64,000 nt of DNA, taken from NCBI RefSeq assembly GCF_945957345.1, contig NZ_CAMFKW010000026.1:1-64000 (forward strand), written 5' to 3'. The notes beneath the pieces were generated by a model. That model made no database searches. It was given only the letters and a program-made list of their open reading frames with translations, and had not been told where the DNA came from. Numbering within the stretch: position 1 is the stretch's first letter; each line of letters begins with the position of its first letter. The stretch comes from an uncultured Allobosea sp. Its GTDB lineage: Bacteria > Pseudomonadota > Alphaproteobacteria > Rhizobiales > Beijerinckiaceae. Shown piece by piece: positions 1 through 7,530 of this stretch. The position numbers were made by a program, and so were the translations under genes.

Positions 1-53
1 CGCCGGCACAAACGCAGGCGCTCCACTGGATGGTTTTCTCACCGCCGTGCACA
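1..53. mobile_element. IS21-family terminal end (remnant)
   Basis: These 53 bases match 48446-48498 with 5 differences. That second copy lies just upstream of an istA-like reading frame, so both are read as the same IS21-type terminus, ending in TGTGCAC when read from the outside. The body of the element would lie to the left of the window. The orientation is the same as at 48.4 kb. Confidence 0.6.
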
Positions 54-178
54 CCTCGACTTCGCCGATCAGCTCGGCGCGCTTCCGCTTCAGTTCTTCG
101 TCGAACCTCACCTGCTCCCGCTCCGTCAATGGGAGCCGGAAGCTATCAAACTGATCGGATCAGGTCTGGTGGTTTTTG

Positions 179-685
179 CTACCTAATGCCGCTATTAAGG
201 TGCGGCCGAGCCGCTTGCGTCATAAAGAAAATGCCGAAGATGTTGGTCTGAAAGGTGCGGCGAAGCTGCTCCTCTGTGATGTCGGTTATGTCCTTGTCTG
301 GATGTTGCTCGCCCGCGTTATTGACCAGGATGTCAATCTTGCCGAATTGTTCGATCGTCCGGGCTACGGCCTCGGTGCAAAATGCCTTATCGCCGACATC
401 TCCAGCGATTGAGATGGCACGACGCCCCTCCTTCTCAACGATGCTCACCGTCGCTTTGGCGTCGTCGTGCTCACTCAGGTAGACGATGGCCACGTCAGCC
501 CCTTCGCGAGCAAAGAGGGCAGCGACAGCGCGACCGATACCGCTATCGCCACCCGTGACGAGTGCCACCTTGCCATCGAGACGGCCGGAGCCCGCATAGC
601 GAGGACGCCACTCGGGCTTCGGCTGCAAGGCCGATTCATGACCTGGAAGACCATCTTCATGAATCATCGGATCACGGGCGGGCAT
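179..685 (-). pseudogene. short-chain dehydrogenase/reductase, C-terminally truncated
   Basis: The N-terminal 160 residues are a typical classical SDR of the YghA/general-stress type, with a long N-terminal extension. The Rossmann motif is TGGDSGIGRA near residue 44 and the NNAG motif is near residue 122. The frame stops right after the helix ending ARPHLNSGIR, before the catalytic Ser and the YxxxK motif, so about 115 residues are missing and the product should be inactive. An AAGGAG ribosome site precedes the ATG. It lies 49 bp downstream of the YciF-like gene on the same strand and probably formed a stress operon with it. The break lies close to the IS21 end at the window start, which suggests insertion or deletion damage. 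Confidence 0.8.
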
Positions 686-734
686 GGCTGCTCCTTGTCC
701 TCACTCCGTTCGCGATGGTCGAAGCCCAGTGGGG

Positions 735-1238
735 TCACGCCGCCTTGCGATTGATGACGCTCGTCGCAAGCTTGGTGAGCTTTGCGTCGGTTTCCGCCTC
801 TTCATCGAGATTTTGCTTCAGGAGCGCCGCGCAGTCCTCGCGGCCGAGTTGCTTCGCCCAAGCGACAAGTGTGCCATAGCGCGTGATCTCGTAGTGCTCG
901 ACGGCTTGCGCTGCAGCAATCAGAGCCGCATCCAGAACCTGCTTGTCGGCGACGTCGCCTGCAACATCGCTCGCTTCGGATAGAATGCCGTCGATCGCTG
1001 GACAGGTTACGCCCTTTTCTTCCGCGCCATGCTGCTTGAACACCTGCTTCAGGCGCTCGATATGGCCTTCCGTCTGCCGGAGGTGCTGCTCGAAGCCGGA
1101 TTTCAGCTCGGGGCTCGTCGCCTTGTCGATCATATCCGGCAGCGATTTCCGGATTTGGTTCTCGGCGTAATAAATGTCCTGGAGCGTGTGGACGAAGAGA
1201 TCGTCCATCGTTTCGATGTCTTTGGTGAACCATCCCAT
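735..1238 (-). CDS. YciF/YciE-type ferritin-like stress protein (DUF892)
   Basis: A 167-residue protein that starts MGWFTKDIETMDDLFVHTLQ. It has the YciF pattern: an N-terminal LQDIYYAENQI helix, then a second helix with QTEGHIERL and a third with EHYEITRYGT. These supply the Glu/His residues expected of a four-helix ferritin-like di-metal fold. Length matches the family. Family members are cytoplasmic and induced by osmotic, oxidative or desiccation stress; the biochemical role is not settled. An EcfG-like promoter lies 45-70 bp upstream at 1283-1307, and the truncated SDR follows on the same strand. Confidence 0.88.
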   Translation of the reverse strand: MGWFTKDIETMDDLFVHTLQDIYYAENQIRKSLPDMIDKATSPELKSGFEQHLRQTEGHIERLKQVFKQHGAEEKGVTCPAIDGILSEASDVAGDVADKQVLDAALIAAAQAVEHYEITRYGTLVAWAKQLGREDCAALLKQNLDEEAETDAKLTKLATSVINRKAA

Positions 1239-1282
1239 TGGGAGCCTCCTGATGTGAGGGGACCCCAGCCGCAGACTTGGTG

Positions 1283-1307
1283 AACCTCCTCGAGCGCCCG
1301 ATGTTCC
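1283..1307 (-). promoter_or_regulatory. EcfG-like promoter for the YciF-type gene
   Basis: On the minus strand it reads GGAAC, 16 bases, GGTT. The alphaproteobacterial general stress sigma factor EcfG recognises GGAAC-N16/17-CGTT; the -10 here differs in one base. It is placed 45 bp before the start codon at 1238. Confidence 0.5.
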
Positions 1308-1413
1308 CCAGCCCTGCGATCATCCTCGAGGATTGATCTCACATCGCCTGAGCCTCAACAATTTAGCCGCATAAATTACTTTGCTGGCAGTCCTGACATG
1401 CCGCGACGAGCGT

Positions 1414-1439
1414 GGAACAGAATCGCGGTCCGGGCCGTT
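1414..1439 (+). promoter_or_regulatory. EcfG-like promoter for the secreted 99-residue protein
   Basis: It reads GGAAC, 17 bases, CGTT, an exact match to the EcfG consensus. It ends 49 bp before the ATG at 1489 and probably also drives the gene at 1823. Confidence 0.6.
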
Positions 1440-1488
1440 CGATTCCCATTCAGCGGCCTCAGCCGCTTCTCATCAGGAGTGTCGGACA

Positions 1489-1788
1489 ATGAAGACAACC
1501 ATCCTCGTGTCACTCGTGGCGGCCAGCGTTTCCTTCGGTGCGGTGGCTCAGACGAGCACAACGTCTCCGATGCCGGCGCCAAAGGCCGACGCCGACAAGA
1601 ACGCACCACTGCCGGGCGCCAACAGCTTCACCGAAGGTCAAGCCAAGAGCCGTCTCGAAGCGAACGGCTATTCGAATGTTGGCGCTCTGAAGAAGGACGA
1701 CAGCGGCGTCTGGAAGGGAACGGCCACGCATGCCGGCGCTCAAGTGAATGTCTCCGTCGACTATCGCGGCAACATCACCCGCAACTGA
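1489..1788 (+). CDS. small exported protein, PepSY-like
   Basis: A 99-residue protein with a clear Sec signal peptide (MKTTILVSLVAASVSFGAVAQ), a Pro/Ala/Asp-rich linker and a C-terminal region of about 45 residues reading FTEGQAKSRLEANGYSNV, then KKDDSGVWKGTA and VSVDYRGNI. That layout is typical of small periplasmic PepSY-like stress proteins common in Rhizobiales. The start is fixed by AGGAG nine bases upstream and by the signal peptide; the longer upstream frame would overlap the EcfG-like promoter. No enzymatic role is assigned. Confidence 0.75.
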   Translation: MKTTILVSLVAASVSFGAVAQTSTTSPMPAPKADADKNAPLPGANSFTEGQAKSRLEANGYSNVGALKKDDSGVWKGTATHAGAQVNVSVDYRGNITRN

Positions 1789-1822
1789 TCTCGGCGCTCG
1801 AGCCCAATCATTGGAGGCAAAT

Positions 1823-2359
1823 ATGACCCGCACCCTGACCCGCACCTATGACAATTACGAAACGGCTCGCTCCGTCGTGGAGCAACTGGAATCTGCCGGT
1901 GTTTCCAGTAACGACATCAGCGTGGTGGGCCGCGCCGGCTCGGCCGACGAGACCAACGCGACTGAAGGCGCCGGTATTGGCGCAGGCATCGGCGGTGCTG
2001 CCGGTCTTCTGGCTGGCATCGGCATGCTTGCCATCCCTGGTATCGGCCCTGTTGTTGCAGCCGGCTGGCTTGCGTCGACCGCTGCTGGCGCCGTTGCCGG
2101 CGCTGCCGCTGGCGGCCTCGTCGGCTCCTTCGTCAAGGAAGGCCATGACCAAGAAGAGGCGCATTACTACGCCGAGACGGTCCGGCGCGGAGGCTCCGTG
2201 ATTTCGGTTCGAACCGAGCCCGAGCATGAAGCCACGGTTCAGGCCATTCTCGATGGTGCGACCCCGATCGACCGGGTGGTCCGCGAGGCTGAGTATCGTG
2301 CCGGCGGCTGGGAACGTTTCGACGAGAACGCTGGCCCTTACCGCCCGCCTATCGTGTGA
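1823..2359 (+). CDS. general stress protein 17M-like, glycine-zipper membrane protein
   Basis: A 178-residue protein. Residues 1-45 (MTRTLTRTYDNYETARSVVE) form the compact alpha/beta domain seen in heat-induced YflT/GSP17M-type proteins. The central 70 residues are a Gly/Ala-rich segment of glycine-zipper type able to insert in a membrane, and the C-terminal 60 residues (YYAETVRRGGSVISVRTE) resemble the second half of such domains. The start is set by GGAGG at 1813-1817, and it follows the exported protein by 34 bp. A strong terminator follows. Function is unknown; context suggests general stress. Confidence 0.78.
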   Translation: MTRTLTRTYDNYETARSVVEQLESAGVSSNDISVVGRAGSADETNATEGAGIGAGIGGAAGLLAGIGMLAIPGIGPVVAAGWLASTAAGAVAGAAAGGLVGSFVKEGHDQEEAHYYAETVRRGGSVISVRTEPEHEATVQAILDGATPIDRVVREAEYRAGGWERFDENAGPYRPPIV

Positions 2360-2373
2360 GTGCCTATAGATCT

Positions 2374-2406
2374 GCGGCCTCGGGAAACCGGGGCCGCTTC
2401 TGTTTT
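2374..2406 (+). terminator. rho-independent terminator
   Basis: A ten-pair GC-rich stem (2374-2383 with 2388-2397) closed by a GAAA tetraloop and followed by TTCTGTTTT. It ends the two-gene unit 1489-2359. Confidence 0.8.
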
Positions 2407-2445
2407 GCGGAGACAAGTCACACGATTTCCGTGCGCGGTTACCTA

Positions 2446-2730
2446 ATGAATGATCCGAAGCGGATGGAGCAAGACGACTTTGTTGGTAGCGTTCTAGATG
2501 GCGCGCCGCTCTTCGGCCCAGACAAAAGCAAGATCGGAACGGTCGCTCAGATTCACGGCAAGGGCGAGGCTATGCAGGTGATCGTCAGCTTGGGTGGCAT
2601 TCTCGGCATTGGCGCGAAAATCGCAGTCCTTGGACGAGGCGATCTGCAATTCGAGCGTGGCGAGGATGGCAGTATCCGCGCGATGACACAGCTCACGTCA
2701 GACCAACTTGCAGAGAGGTCGCCGATCTGA
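2446..2730 (+). CDS. PRC-barrel domain protein
   Basis: A 94-residue protein that is essentially one PRC-barrel: GAPLFGPDKSKIGTVAQIHG, then VIVSLGGILGIGAKIAV and a final DGSIRAMTQLT strand. The longer frame from 2356 would start in the preceding terminator, so the ATG at 2446 is preferred. It is a paralogue of the C-terminal half of the protein at 4800-5363, which shares the GGxLGIGA core and the DDGSIRAxTxLT end. PRC-barrels are small beta-barrels for RNA or protein binding; here they are probably stress-induced and cytoplasmic. Confidence 0.8.
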   Translation: MNDPKRMEQDDFVGSVLDGAPLFGPDKSKIGTVAQIHGKGEAMQVIVSLGGILGIGAKIAVLGRGDLQFERGEDGSIRAMTQLTSDQLAERSPI

Positions 2731-2860
2731 GCGTTGCTGGCCCGTACCGTTCTGTTCGGTCATTGAATTCGCATTTTGCGCACTTTGCGGATTGATTTTC
2801 GCTCGCCTGTTCGCCGTTGCGGTGGCGCAATTCGGATATAGCCCCAAGGAATAGGATTAT

Positions 2861-3103
2861 ATGGCTGCTGTCGAAAACGTCGGTAAGCCCGAAAGCAAAA
2901 AAGGTGGTCAAGGCTCTTCCCTGGCCTCCCCTGCAACGGCGCCCGTTCGGGGGGTGCTAAAAATACTGGTGCGGGCCAGTTCTTCGCGCTCTGCAACCGG
3001 GCGTTTCGCGGCCCTGCTCGTTCTGTTGGGGACGCTCTTGGCCTTCGCATTCCTTGGATTTTATCTGCCGTCGGCATTGGCCACATGGTCCGGGTTGCCC
3101 TGA
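2861..3103 (+). CDS. small membrane protein, unknown
   Basis: An 80-residue frame with a Lys/Gly/Ser-rich N-terminus and one hydrophobic segment (FAALLVLLGTLLAFAFLGFY) near residues 49-68, predicting one transmembrane helix. No family is recognised. It lies among stress genes of similar size. Confidence 0.45.
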   Translation: MAAVENVGKPESKKGGQGSSLASPATAPVRGVLKILVRASSSRSATGRFAALLVLLGTLLAFAFLGFYLPSALATWSGLP

Positions 3104-3192
3104 CCGCGAACTGACCGTCCGCCAACAGCCCAAGCTTTGGGGAACCTCTTTGCATGTTGCGCGTAGAACGCCTGCAAACCTCGGGTCAGGCC

Positions 3193-3276
3193 ATGGAAGA
3201 GCCAGTTTTCGTTGCGGTCGGAATGGTGGCAGTGGCCGTACTCGCCTGGTACGCCTCTCAAGTTTGGGACATCTGA
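3193..3276 (+). CDS. possible 27-residue single-helix membrane peptide
   Basis: A short frame encoding MEEPVFVAVGMVAVAVLAWY and ending SQVWDI. Two acidic residues are followed by a 20-residue hydrophobic helix. It is directly followed by the gene at 3282. Only a weak purine-rich stretch precedes the ATG. It may be a real micropeptide or chance. Confidence 0.3.
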   Translation: MEEPVFVAVGMVAVAVLAWYASQVWDI

Positions 3277-3281
3277 CGTCC

Positions 3282-3539
3282 ATGTGGCGAAGCGTGACGG
3301 AGCCGAACCCCTTCGCAATCCTCGATGACCCGGTCGTCATGGCGCGAGCCGAAGCAGCCTGGGCCACGGCATGGAGCTACGTCGAGCAAAGTCTGAAGGA
3401 AGAGGAACGAGAGCGCCAGAGCCAGCGCATGATATTCATCGTGGCCTCGACGGCGTTAGAAACCGACGATGTGCACGAACTGGCTCATCGCTCCATAAAG
3501 CGGTTTTTACAGGAAGGGCCGCTGCAGCGGCCAACTTAG
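3282..3539 (+). CDS. hypothetical protein, 85 residues
   Basis: The frame begins MWRSVTEPNPFAILDDPVVM and continues as an alpha-helical, highly charged protein (SLKEEERERQSQRM) without signal peptide or membrane segment. The preferred ATG is at 3282 because the upstream extension is Arg-rich and unstructured. No family is recognised. Its place between small stress genes is the only hint of role. Confidence 0.45.
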   Translation: MWRSVTEPNPFAILDDPVVMARAEAAWATAWSYVEQSLKEEERERQSQRMIFIVASTALETDDVHELAHRSIKRFLQEGPLQRPT

Positions 3540-3587
3540 ACCCGATGCTTCGCGCGTCACATCTCGACATCGAAACGGGGCAGCCTT

Positions 3588-3809
3588 CTAAAGCCACCGC
3601 ATAACCGTTTCAGGACCAATCTGATACATATCGATCTCAGCGTCGCTGAGCCGGCGTTCCGGTTTAAGCACCGGTTGCGGCAATAACTCACTGTTGCCGG
3701 CGAGCGCTGCTATAGCCTCCTCCTGAGACGCTGCGGCAACGAAGAACACCTGGCGATCGGCCGAGGCCGGCGACGTCACCTCGATTTGGTATGCATTGAA
3801 CAGGCTCAT
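3588..3809 (-). CDS. hypothetical protein, 73 residues
   Basis: A small soluble protein, MSLFNAYQIEVTSPASADRQ, with a helix rich in Ala/Glu (ASQEEAIAALAGN) and a conserved-looking tail LSDAEIDMYQIGPETVMRWL. The beta-alpha-beta pattern resembles small uncharacterised proteins of Rhizobiales stress clusters. No function can be given. Confidence 0.5.
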   Translation of the reverse strand: MSLFNAYQIEVTSPASADRQVFFVAAASQEEAIAALAGNSELLPQPVLKPERRLSDAEIDMYQIGPETVMRWL

Positions 3810-3971
3810 GGTGTTCCCGGTGATGAGTTTCCTGGTGCCTTAGCACTGATCCGGGCGCCTGCGCGATTGTTGCCGACAGTCATGTTCGAGCTTCACCGAT
3901 GTCGAAGCGAGCGGGGTGCAGGCTCGCGGGTACGAGCGCCAACAGTAGGCTCAATCAGCCCACCGGCGGTC

Positions 3972-4223
3972 CTAGCGCATCTTCGAGAGGCGCCTGACAT
4001 TGGCGCGCACCTTACGGCGATAGCCACGAACAATGCCGAGAGGAGCCTTTCCAGTGGCAGCTTTAAAGAAGGCGTCTTGGCCAGCCGAGACCTTTTCGCT
4101 CACCATCAGACCCGCTTCCCGCTCGGCGGCAGAGCCGCCTGCTGCCAGCTTCATCCCCCTGAGCCAGATTGCCTGCTGCGCCTCGAATGCCAACATCGAC
4201 ATCTCAAGGAAGAGCTTAAACAT
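3972..4223 (-). CDS. phasin-like small helical protein
   Basis: An 83-residue protein, MFKLFLEMSMLAFEAQQAIW. Its amphipathic helices (FEAQQAIWLRGMKLAAGGSA, EAGLMVSEKVSA) resemble the phasin-type proteins that coat polyhydroxyalkanoate granules, but it is shorter than a full phasin. The start overlaps the end of the upstream gene by 8 bases, so translation is probably coupled. It shares the EcfG-like promoter at 4569-4593. A role in polymer granules is only suggested by resemblance. Confidence 0.6.
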   Translation of the reverse strand: MFKLFLEMSMLAFEAQQAIWLRGMKLAAGGSAAEREAGLMVSEKVSAGQDAFFKAATGKAPLGIVRGYRRKVRANVRRLSKMR

Positions 4224-4530
4224 CGGCTTTGCCTTCAGTCGGGACAGGCTTCGCGGTCCCGCGGCTAGCCGCTGTGCGCCGAGTCGAAGGCCGCGCCCTC
4301 TTGGCGGACGGCGTCGGAGCGTCTGGTGTAACATCCCGCGCTGTCGTTGCACGGATCTCCTGCTTCCACCGATAAAACCCGTACCCGATGGCTCCTGCGA
4401 GAAGAATCGGCGTCGGGATGCGCGCGGCCAGAAATGCCAAGGGAACAGCGAACTTCTCGGGGATATCGCCGCGTTCGACATTCCGTGCGATCCACGCGCC
4501 AGCTACCCCGGATAATGCGCCTCTGATCAT
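4216..4530 (-). CDS. small membrane-associated protein, unknown
   Basis: A 104-residue protein. Residues 1-20 (MIRGALSGVAGAWIARNVER) and 28-52 (PLAFLAARIPTPILLAGAIGYGFYRW) are hydrophobic and likely membrane-bound. The C-terminal half is a basic, disordered tail rich in Ala/Pro/Arg/Thr. It is first in a two-gene unit with the phasin-like gene, and an EcfG-like promoter sits 39 bp upstream. No family function is recognised. Confidence 0.6.
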   Translation of the reverse strand: MIRGALSGVAGAWIARNVERGDIPEKFAVPLAFLAARIPTPILLAGAIGYGFYRWKQEIRATTARDVTPDAPTPSAKRARPSTRRTAASRGTAKPVPTEGKADV

Positions 4531-4568
4531 CTCTTGTCCTCGCAGCCGATTTCGCCGTGAGCGGGTTT

Positions 4569-4593
4569 AACGCGGGGTGAAGTATACCGTTCC
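4569..4593 (-). promoter_or_regulatory. EcfG-like promoter for the 4530-3972 gene pair
   Basis: On the minus strand it reads GGAAC, 16 bases, CGTT, an exact consensus match, ending 38 bp before the ATG at 4530. Confidence 0.6.
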
Positions 4594-4799
4594 AAGCAGT
4601 ACGGCGGCGCGATACATCGTTCCCCAGAGGCCTGTCGCACCACGAAAGCCAGGTGCCTACGACAAAACTTCACGCCGCCCCACGAGCAGCCGGGAGGATG
4701 CCCGCGTAATCAGCTCCGAAGTTGTCATAAGCTAAGATCGAGCCGGCATTGACCTGATAACGTTGTCGGCGGCTCCGGGGACATCGTCAGGGACAACAC

Positions 4800-5363
4800 A
4801 TGCCGCATCGATTCAAGTTGGGCGAACGCGTCGGTCTAGCGTTTGGCTTCCACGATCAGGATGCTAGCGGGCTCTATGAAATCACTGCGCAGCTTCCGAC
4901 GCGGCCCGATGGCGAGCCGCAGTATCGGATCAAGGGCAGTGACGATCGGGAGCGCGTGATCGGAGAAGGCCAGATTGCCCACCCGAGTAACGCATCGAGG
5001 TCTCAGCGCCATCCAAGCTCTCACAATCCGATCACCAACGAACTCAACCGTCTTCGTGACGGCCAACGGGATGTTGCCCAGCAATCGGTGATCCAGCGTG
5101 ACGAGCCTGCAGACAAGCTATACGGCGCCCCTGTCTTTGACTCGGCCGGCAAGAAGATGGGGACTGTGCTGCAGATCCAGGGAGCTGGCCAATCGTTGCA
5201 GATTATCGTGGAATTCGGAGGGTTTCTCGGGATAGGCGCGAGACCCATTGCTCTCTACGAGAGTGAGATCGTCTTCAGCAGGGCCGATGATGGCTCCATT
5301 CGGGCAGAAACGACGCTGACCAAGGAAGACTTGAAGGATCGCGCGACAAATCACGAGATGTAG
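4800..5363 (+). CDS. two-part protein: N-terminal SH3-like region plus PRC-barrel
   Basis: A 187-residue protein. Residues 1-60 (MPHRFKLGERVGLAFGFHDQ, YEITAQLPTRPDGEPQYRIK) form a small beta-domain found alone in many Rhizobiales proteins. A Ser/His/Arg linker follows, and residues 105-180 are a PRC-barrel (GAPVFDSAGKKMGTVLQIQG, GFLGIGARPIALYESEIVF) close to that of 2446-2730. The fusion suggests that the two domains work together. It lies between minus-strand stress genes; no promoter of the EcfG type was found in the 270 bp before it. Confidence 0.72.
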   Translation: MPHRFKLGERVGLAFGFHDQDASGLYEITAQLPTRPDGEPQYRIKGSDDRERVIGEGQIAHPSNASRSQRHPSSHNPITNELNRLRDGQRDVAQQSVIQRDEPADKLYGAPVFDSAGKKMGTVLQIQGAGQSLQIIVEFGGFLGIGARPIALYESEIVFSRADDGSIRAETTLTKEDLKDRATNHEM

Positions 5364-5589
5364 CTTTACGTCGCAGTATTCGCAGCCTTAAAGGGAGCAG
5401 AATTGTATCGTTATGCGGTGGGCAGCTTTCCGCTTTTGTCTTTGGGTTGCTCCAGATGAGCCTCACGTCTGATCGCGCTCTTGCGGCGAGGCGGGAGTTC
5501 TGCCGACTTTCTCAAAACCAGGATAGAAATTTCTCCCACTCCATGCTGCGTCGATCAACGGCGCATTGGTCGCGCGCGTTCCTCCAAGG

Positions 5590-5940
5590 CTAGGCGTCCG
5601 AATGAAAGAGAACGTCAGCATCGGCTGCGACACCAACCCCGCTCGTTTCGCTGCCCGCTCCCTTCGCCTTCCCCTCCACGAATTTGAGACGGGTCGCGGC
5701 CGAATTCGGTAATCCTCTTGCTTGAAGCCAGGCCAAAAATTCTTCAGGCCGTATCGTAACGATCTGAAGAGCTCGCCCACGCGCCAGCCAAGCATTGACG
5801 GCGCTTACCGCGGAGGCGTGCCAAACATCATAATCACTCGGCATGTCGTCTTGATCATGCGCCAATTCCCAAAGGCGGAGAAAATCAGCGCGCTCGTACC
5901 ATGGTAGCGCGACCGTGTACGTCTCAACTGTCGGTTTCAC
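5590..5940 (-). CDS. hypothetical protein, 116 residues
   Basis: It begins MKPTVETYTVALPWYERADF and contains LRLWELAHDQDDMPSDYDVW, then a helix and TIRPEEFLAWLQARGL. This pattern (xPWYEREDY...LPxxYDxW...RPExFxxW) is seen in a widespread small family of unknown function in alphaproteobacteria. This frame is preferred to the overlapping Arg-rich frame at 5463-5795, which has no such pattern. The last 30 residues are low-complexity Gly/Ala/Ser. Confidence 0.6.
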   Translation of the reverse strand: MKPTVETYTVALPWYERADFLRLWELAHDQDDMPSDYDVWHASAVSAVNAWLARGRALQIVTIRPEEFLAWLQARGLPNSAATRLKFVEGKAKGAGSETSGVGVAADADVLFHSDA

Positions 5941-6086
5941 TGTTTCGGCCGATCGTCCGCGTGCGACGCGGAAACGGAGGGTGCTAACCGCCCAATCGGG
6001 GGTAGTCGGCTCTTTTGGATGGGGCGCCGCTATGCCCGCCTGGTCAACAGCAAATGACAGGATCGGCTTTCGCTTTCAGGAGCGAC

Positions 6087-6296
6087 CTAACGGTCGGCAC
6101 CCTTTTTAGAACTCAGCGCGAACAGATGATTTTGCGCTTCTCGACTGAGATTGACCGTTGCACCGATGCGCTTTGCTAGACGCTCCGCGGCCTCGATCGT
6201 TTCGAAGAGATCAGACGACCGACCATAATTCGACCCGGTCACGTCGCGGGCAACCCACTCCCCCGCAGTCCGGTGGATCGTCAGCTTCTGCACCAT
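6087..6296 (-). CDS. small DUF2188-like protein
   Basis: A 69-residue protein, MVQKLTIHRTAGEWVARDVT, then GSNYGRSSDLFETIEAAERL. This beta-beta-alpha pattern, in which a tryptophan strand is followed by a loop and an AERLAKRIGA helix, resembles DUF2188-like proteins, but the match is weak. The ATG at 6296 is chosen because an EcfG-like promoter lies 26 bp upstream; the longer frame would include that promoter. Confidence 0.5.
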   Translation of the reverse strand: MVQKLTIHRTAGEWVARDVTGSNYGRSSDLFETIEAAERLAKRIGATVNLSREAQNHLFALSSKKGADR

Positions 6297-6321
6297 TTTA
6301 TCGGCCCCAGTTCGAAGGACG

Positions 6322-6346
6322 AACAAGGGCCGGCTTGTAATGTTCC
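6322..6346 (-). promoter_or_regulatory. EcfG-like promoter
   Basis: On the minus strand it reads GGAAC, 16 bases, TGTT. It ends 26 bp before the ATG at 6296. The -35 is exact and the -10 has one mismatch. Confidence 0.45.
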
Positions 6347-6444
6347 AGAAGGAAAATTCCACAGCCCCGGAGATACTTGGCGTTGGGTGCTGCCGCCGGT
6401 TTGCCCTCTCGTTCGGCCGCCGGTCAGTGAAAGGCGAAGAGGCT

Positions 6445-6699
6445 CTAATCTTCTCGCCGACCATCATTCACGAGCGGTCCGATGTCCGTGCTCAGGAATG
6501 TGATATGGCCCCGATAGATAATGCGCTCGGCGTTTTGGACCTGAAAAGTTAACTCGCCGTGGTCACCATCGGTAAGAATATCATGGGCCGCCTCCGAGAA
6601 CGCCCTTCTGCCTTCCGCCCTGGCAGCCCTGTCGTTCGGCAGGTCGAGGTCAACGTAATGCGAGCTGCCATTGTCGGTGATGAAGCGATAGGTGGGCAT
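6445..6699 (-). CDS. DUF6894-type small protein
   Basis: An 84-residue protein, MPTYRFITDNGSSHYVDLDL, PNDRAARAEGRRAFSEAAHD, then TFQVQNAERIIYRGHITF. This fits the family of small Rhizobiales proteins with a beta-hairpin start (xYxFxxxDG), an alpha-helix of EAxRxA type and a final strand. The family is very common in Bosea, Methylobacterium and Bradyrhizobium, and its function is unknown. It overlaps nothing convincing. Confidence 0.62.
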   Translation of the reverse strand: MPTYRFITDNGSSHYVDLDLPNDRAARAEGRRAFSEAAHDILTDGDHGELTFQVQNAERIIYRGHITFLSTDIGPLVNDGRRED

Positions 6700-6714
6700 G
6701 AACGTGTCCGACGC

Positions 6715-6924
6715 TTAGTTCGAGGCGGCAGCGTCGGCGTGGCACTTTTCCCACGCAATGATCGCTTCCATGAGCGAGGCAAGTTCATCCGCGTGATCGG
6801 AGCCGTTGGGATATTCACCCAGCTCTCTCGCTCGCTTCTTCGCTTCCTCGTACTCGCCAATCGAACCAATACTGAAGACGGTGCTCTGCAAAGGCATCGG
6901 GACCGGAACCTGTTCGAATGGCAT
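6715..6924 (-). CDS. hypothetical protein, 69 residues
   Basis: MPFEQVPVPMPLQSTVFSIG is followed by two acidic helices (EYEEAKKRARELGEYPNG, DELASLMEAIIAWEKCHA). It is soluble and of no recognised family. It is preceded by an EcfG-like promoter and sits 15 bp upstream of the DUF6894-type gene, which it may be cotranscribed with. Confidence 0.5.
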   Translation of the reverse strand: MPFEQVPVPMPLQSTVFSIGSIGEYEEAKKRARELGEYPNGSDHADELASLMEAIIAWEKCHADAAASN

Positions 6925-6951
6925 AGCTGGATCTCCATCTGATCAGCAGCT

Positions 6952-6976
6952 AACTGCCCGCAGCGTAAGCAGTTCC
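6952..6976 (-). promoter_or_regulatory. EcfG-like promoter
   Basis: On the minus strand it reads GGAAC, 16 bases, AGTT, ending 27 bp before the ATG at 6924. The -35 is exact and the -10 has one mismatch. Confidence 0.45.
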
Positions 6977-7530
6977 CGCTTGTATCATCCGGCCAGCACC
7001 AGAAGTTCGCAGCTTCGTTGATCAACCGAATAGTCGATGGAAGGATGGAGCATAAGAAGCTCCGCGATAGACGGACATGTAAACGCGCGCGGCGCTTCCA
7101 AGGTTTCCGGCAGCTCGACTCGTAGCCTTCAATCGGAACGTTCTAGGGGCTGCCGCGCATGGCGCTCATGCCGGCGCATTGGTTCACTTCGCCGGCTTAT
7201 GTCGCGACGCCAAACGTTGGTGACTGCTTTGCCGTGCCCAATGCGGAGCGTGCAGCGGAATTTCTCTTGTCCTGGAAAGGCCGGGGTTGAGACCAGGGGT
7301 GGAGAAGCTCCGTTGTGTCCTGCATGGCAGCAATGAACGGCCAGGGATCAACGGCGGACGCCAGATAGGTGTTCGAAACTGCTGCTAGATAGAGCGGAAT
7401 GCTTCTCCAAGAAGCCGGCCAATCATGAGCGATCGCGTTCCGATGTCGACCGAAATGAAACTCAAGACTTCGAATGTCAGCTTCCAGGGAAGTATCTATA
7501 GTCCGAAACTAACGTGATCCGGCAGACAAA
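6977..7530. other. gene-poor stretch
   Basis: A frame of 99 codons on the plus strand (7037-7336) is Arg/Ser-rich, has no recognisable domain and lacks a ribosome site. I see no RNA gene, repeat or terminator here. It separates the stress cluster from the RpoE/ChrR locus. Confidence 0.4.

Noticed and set aside
7037-7336. 99-codon plus-strand frame in the gene-poor gap
   Set aside because: Ser/Arg-rich, no ribosome site, no family resemblance.
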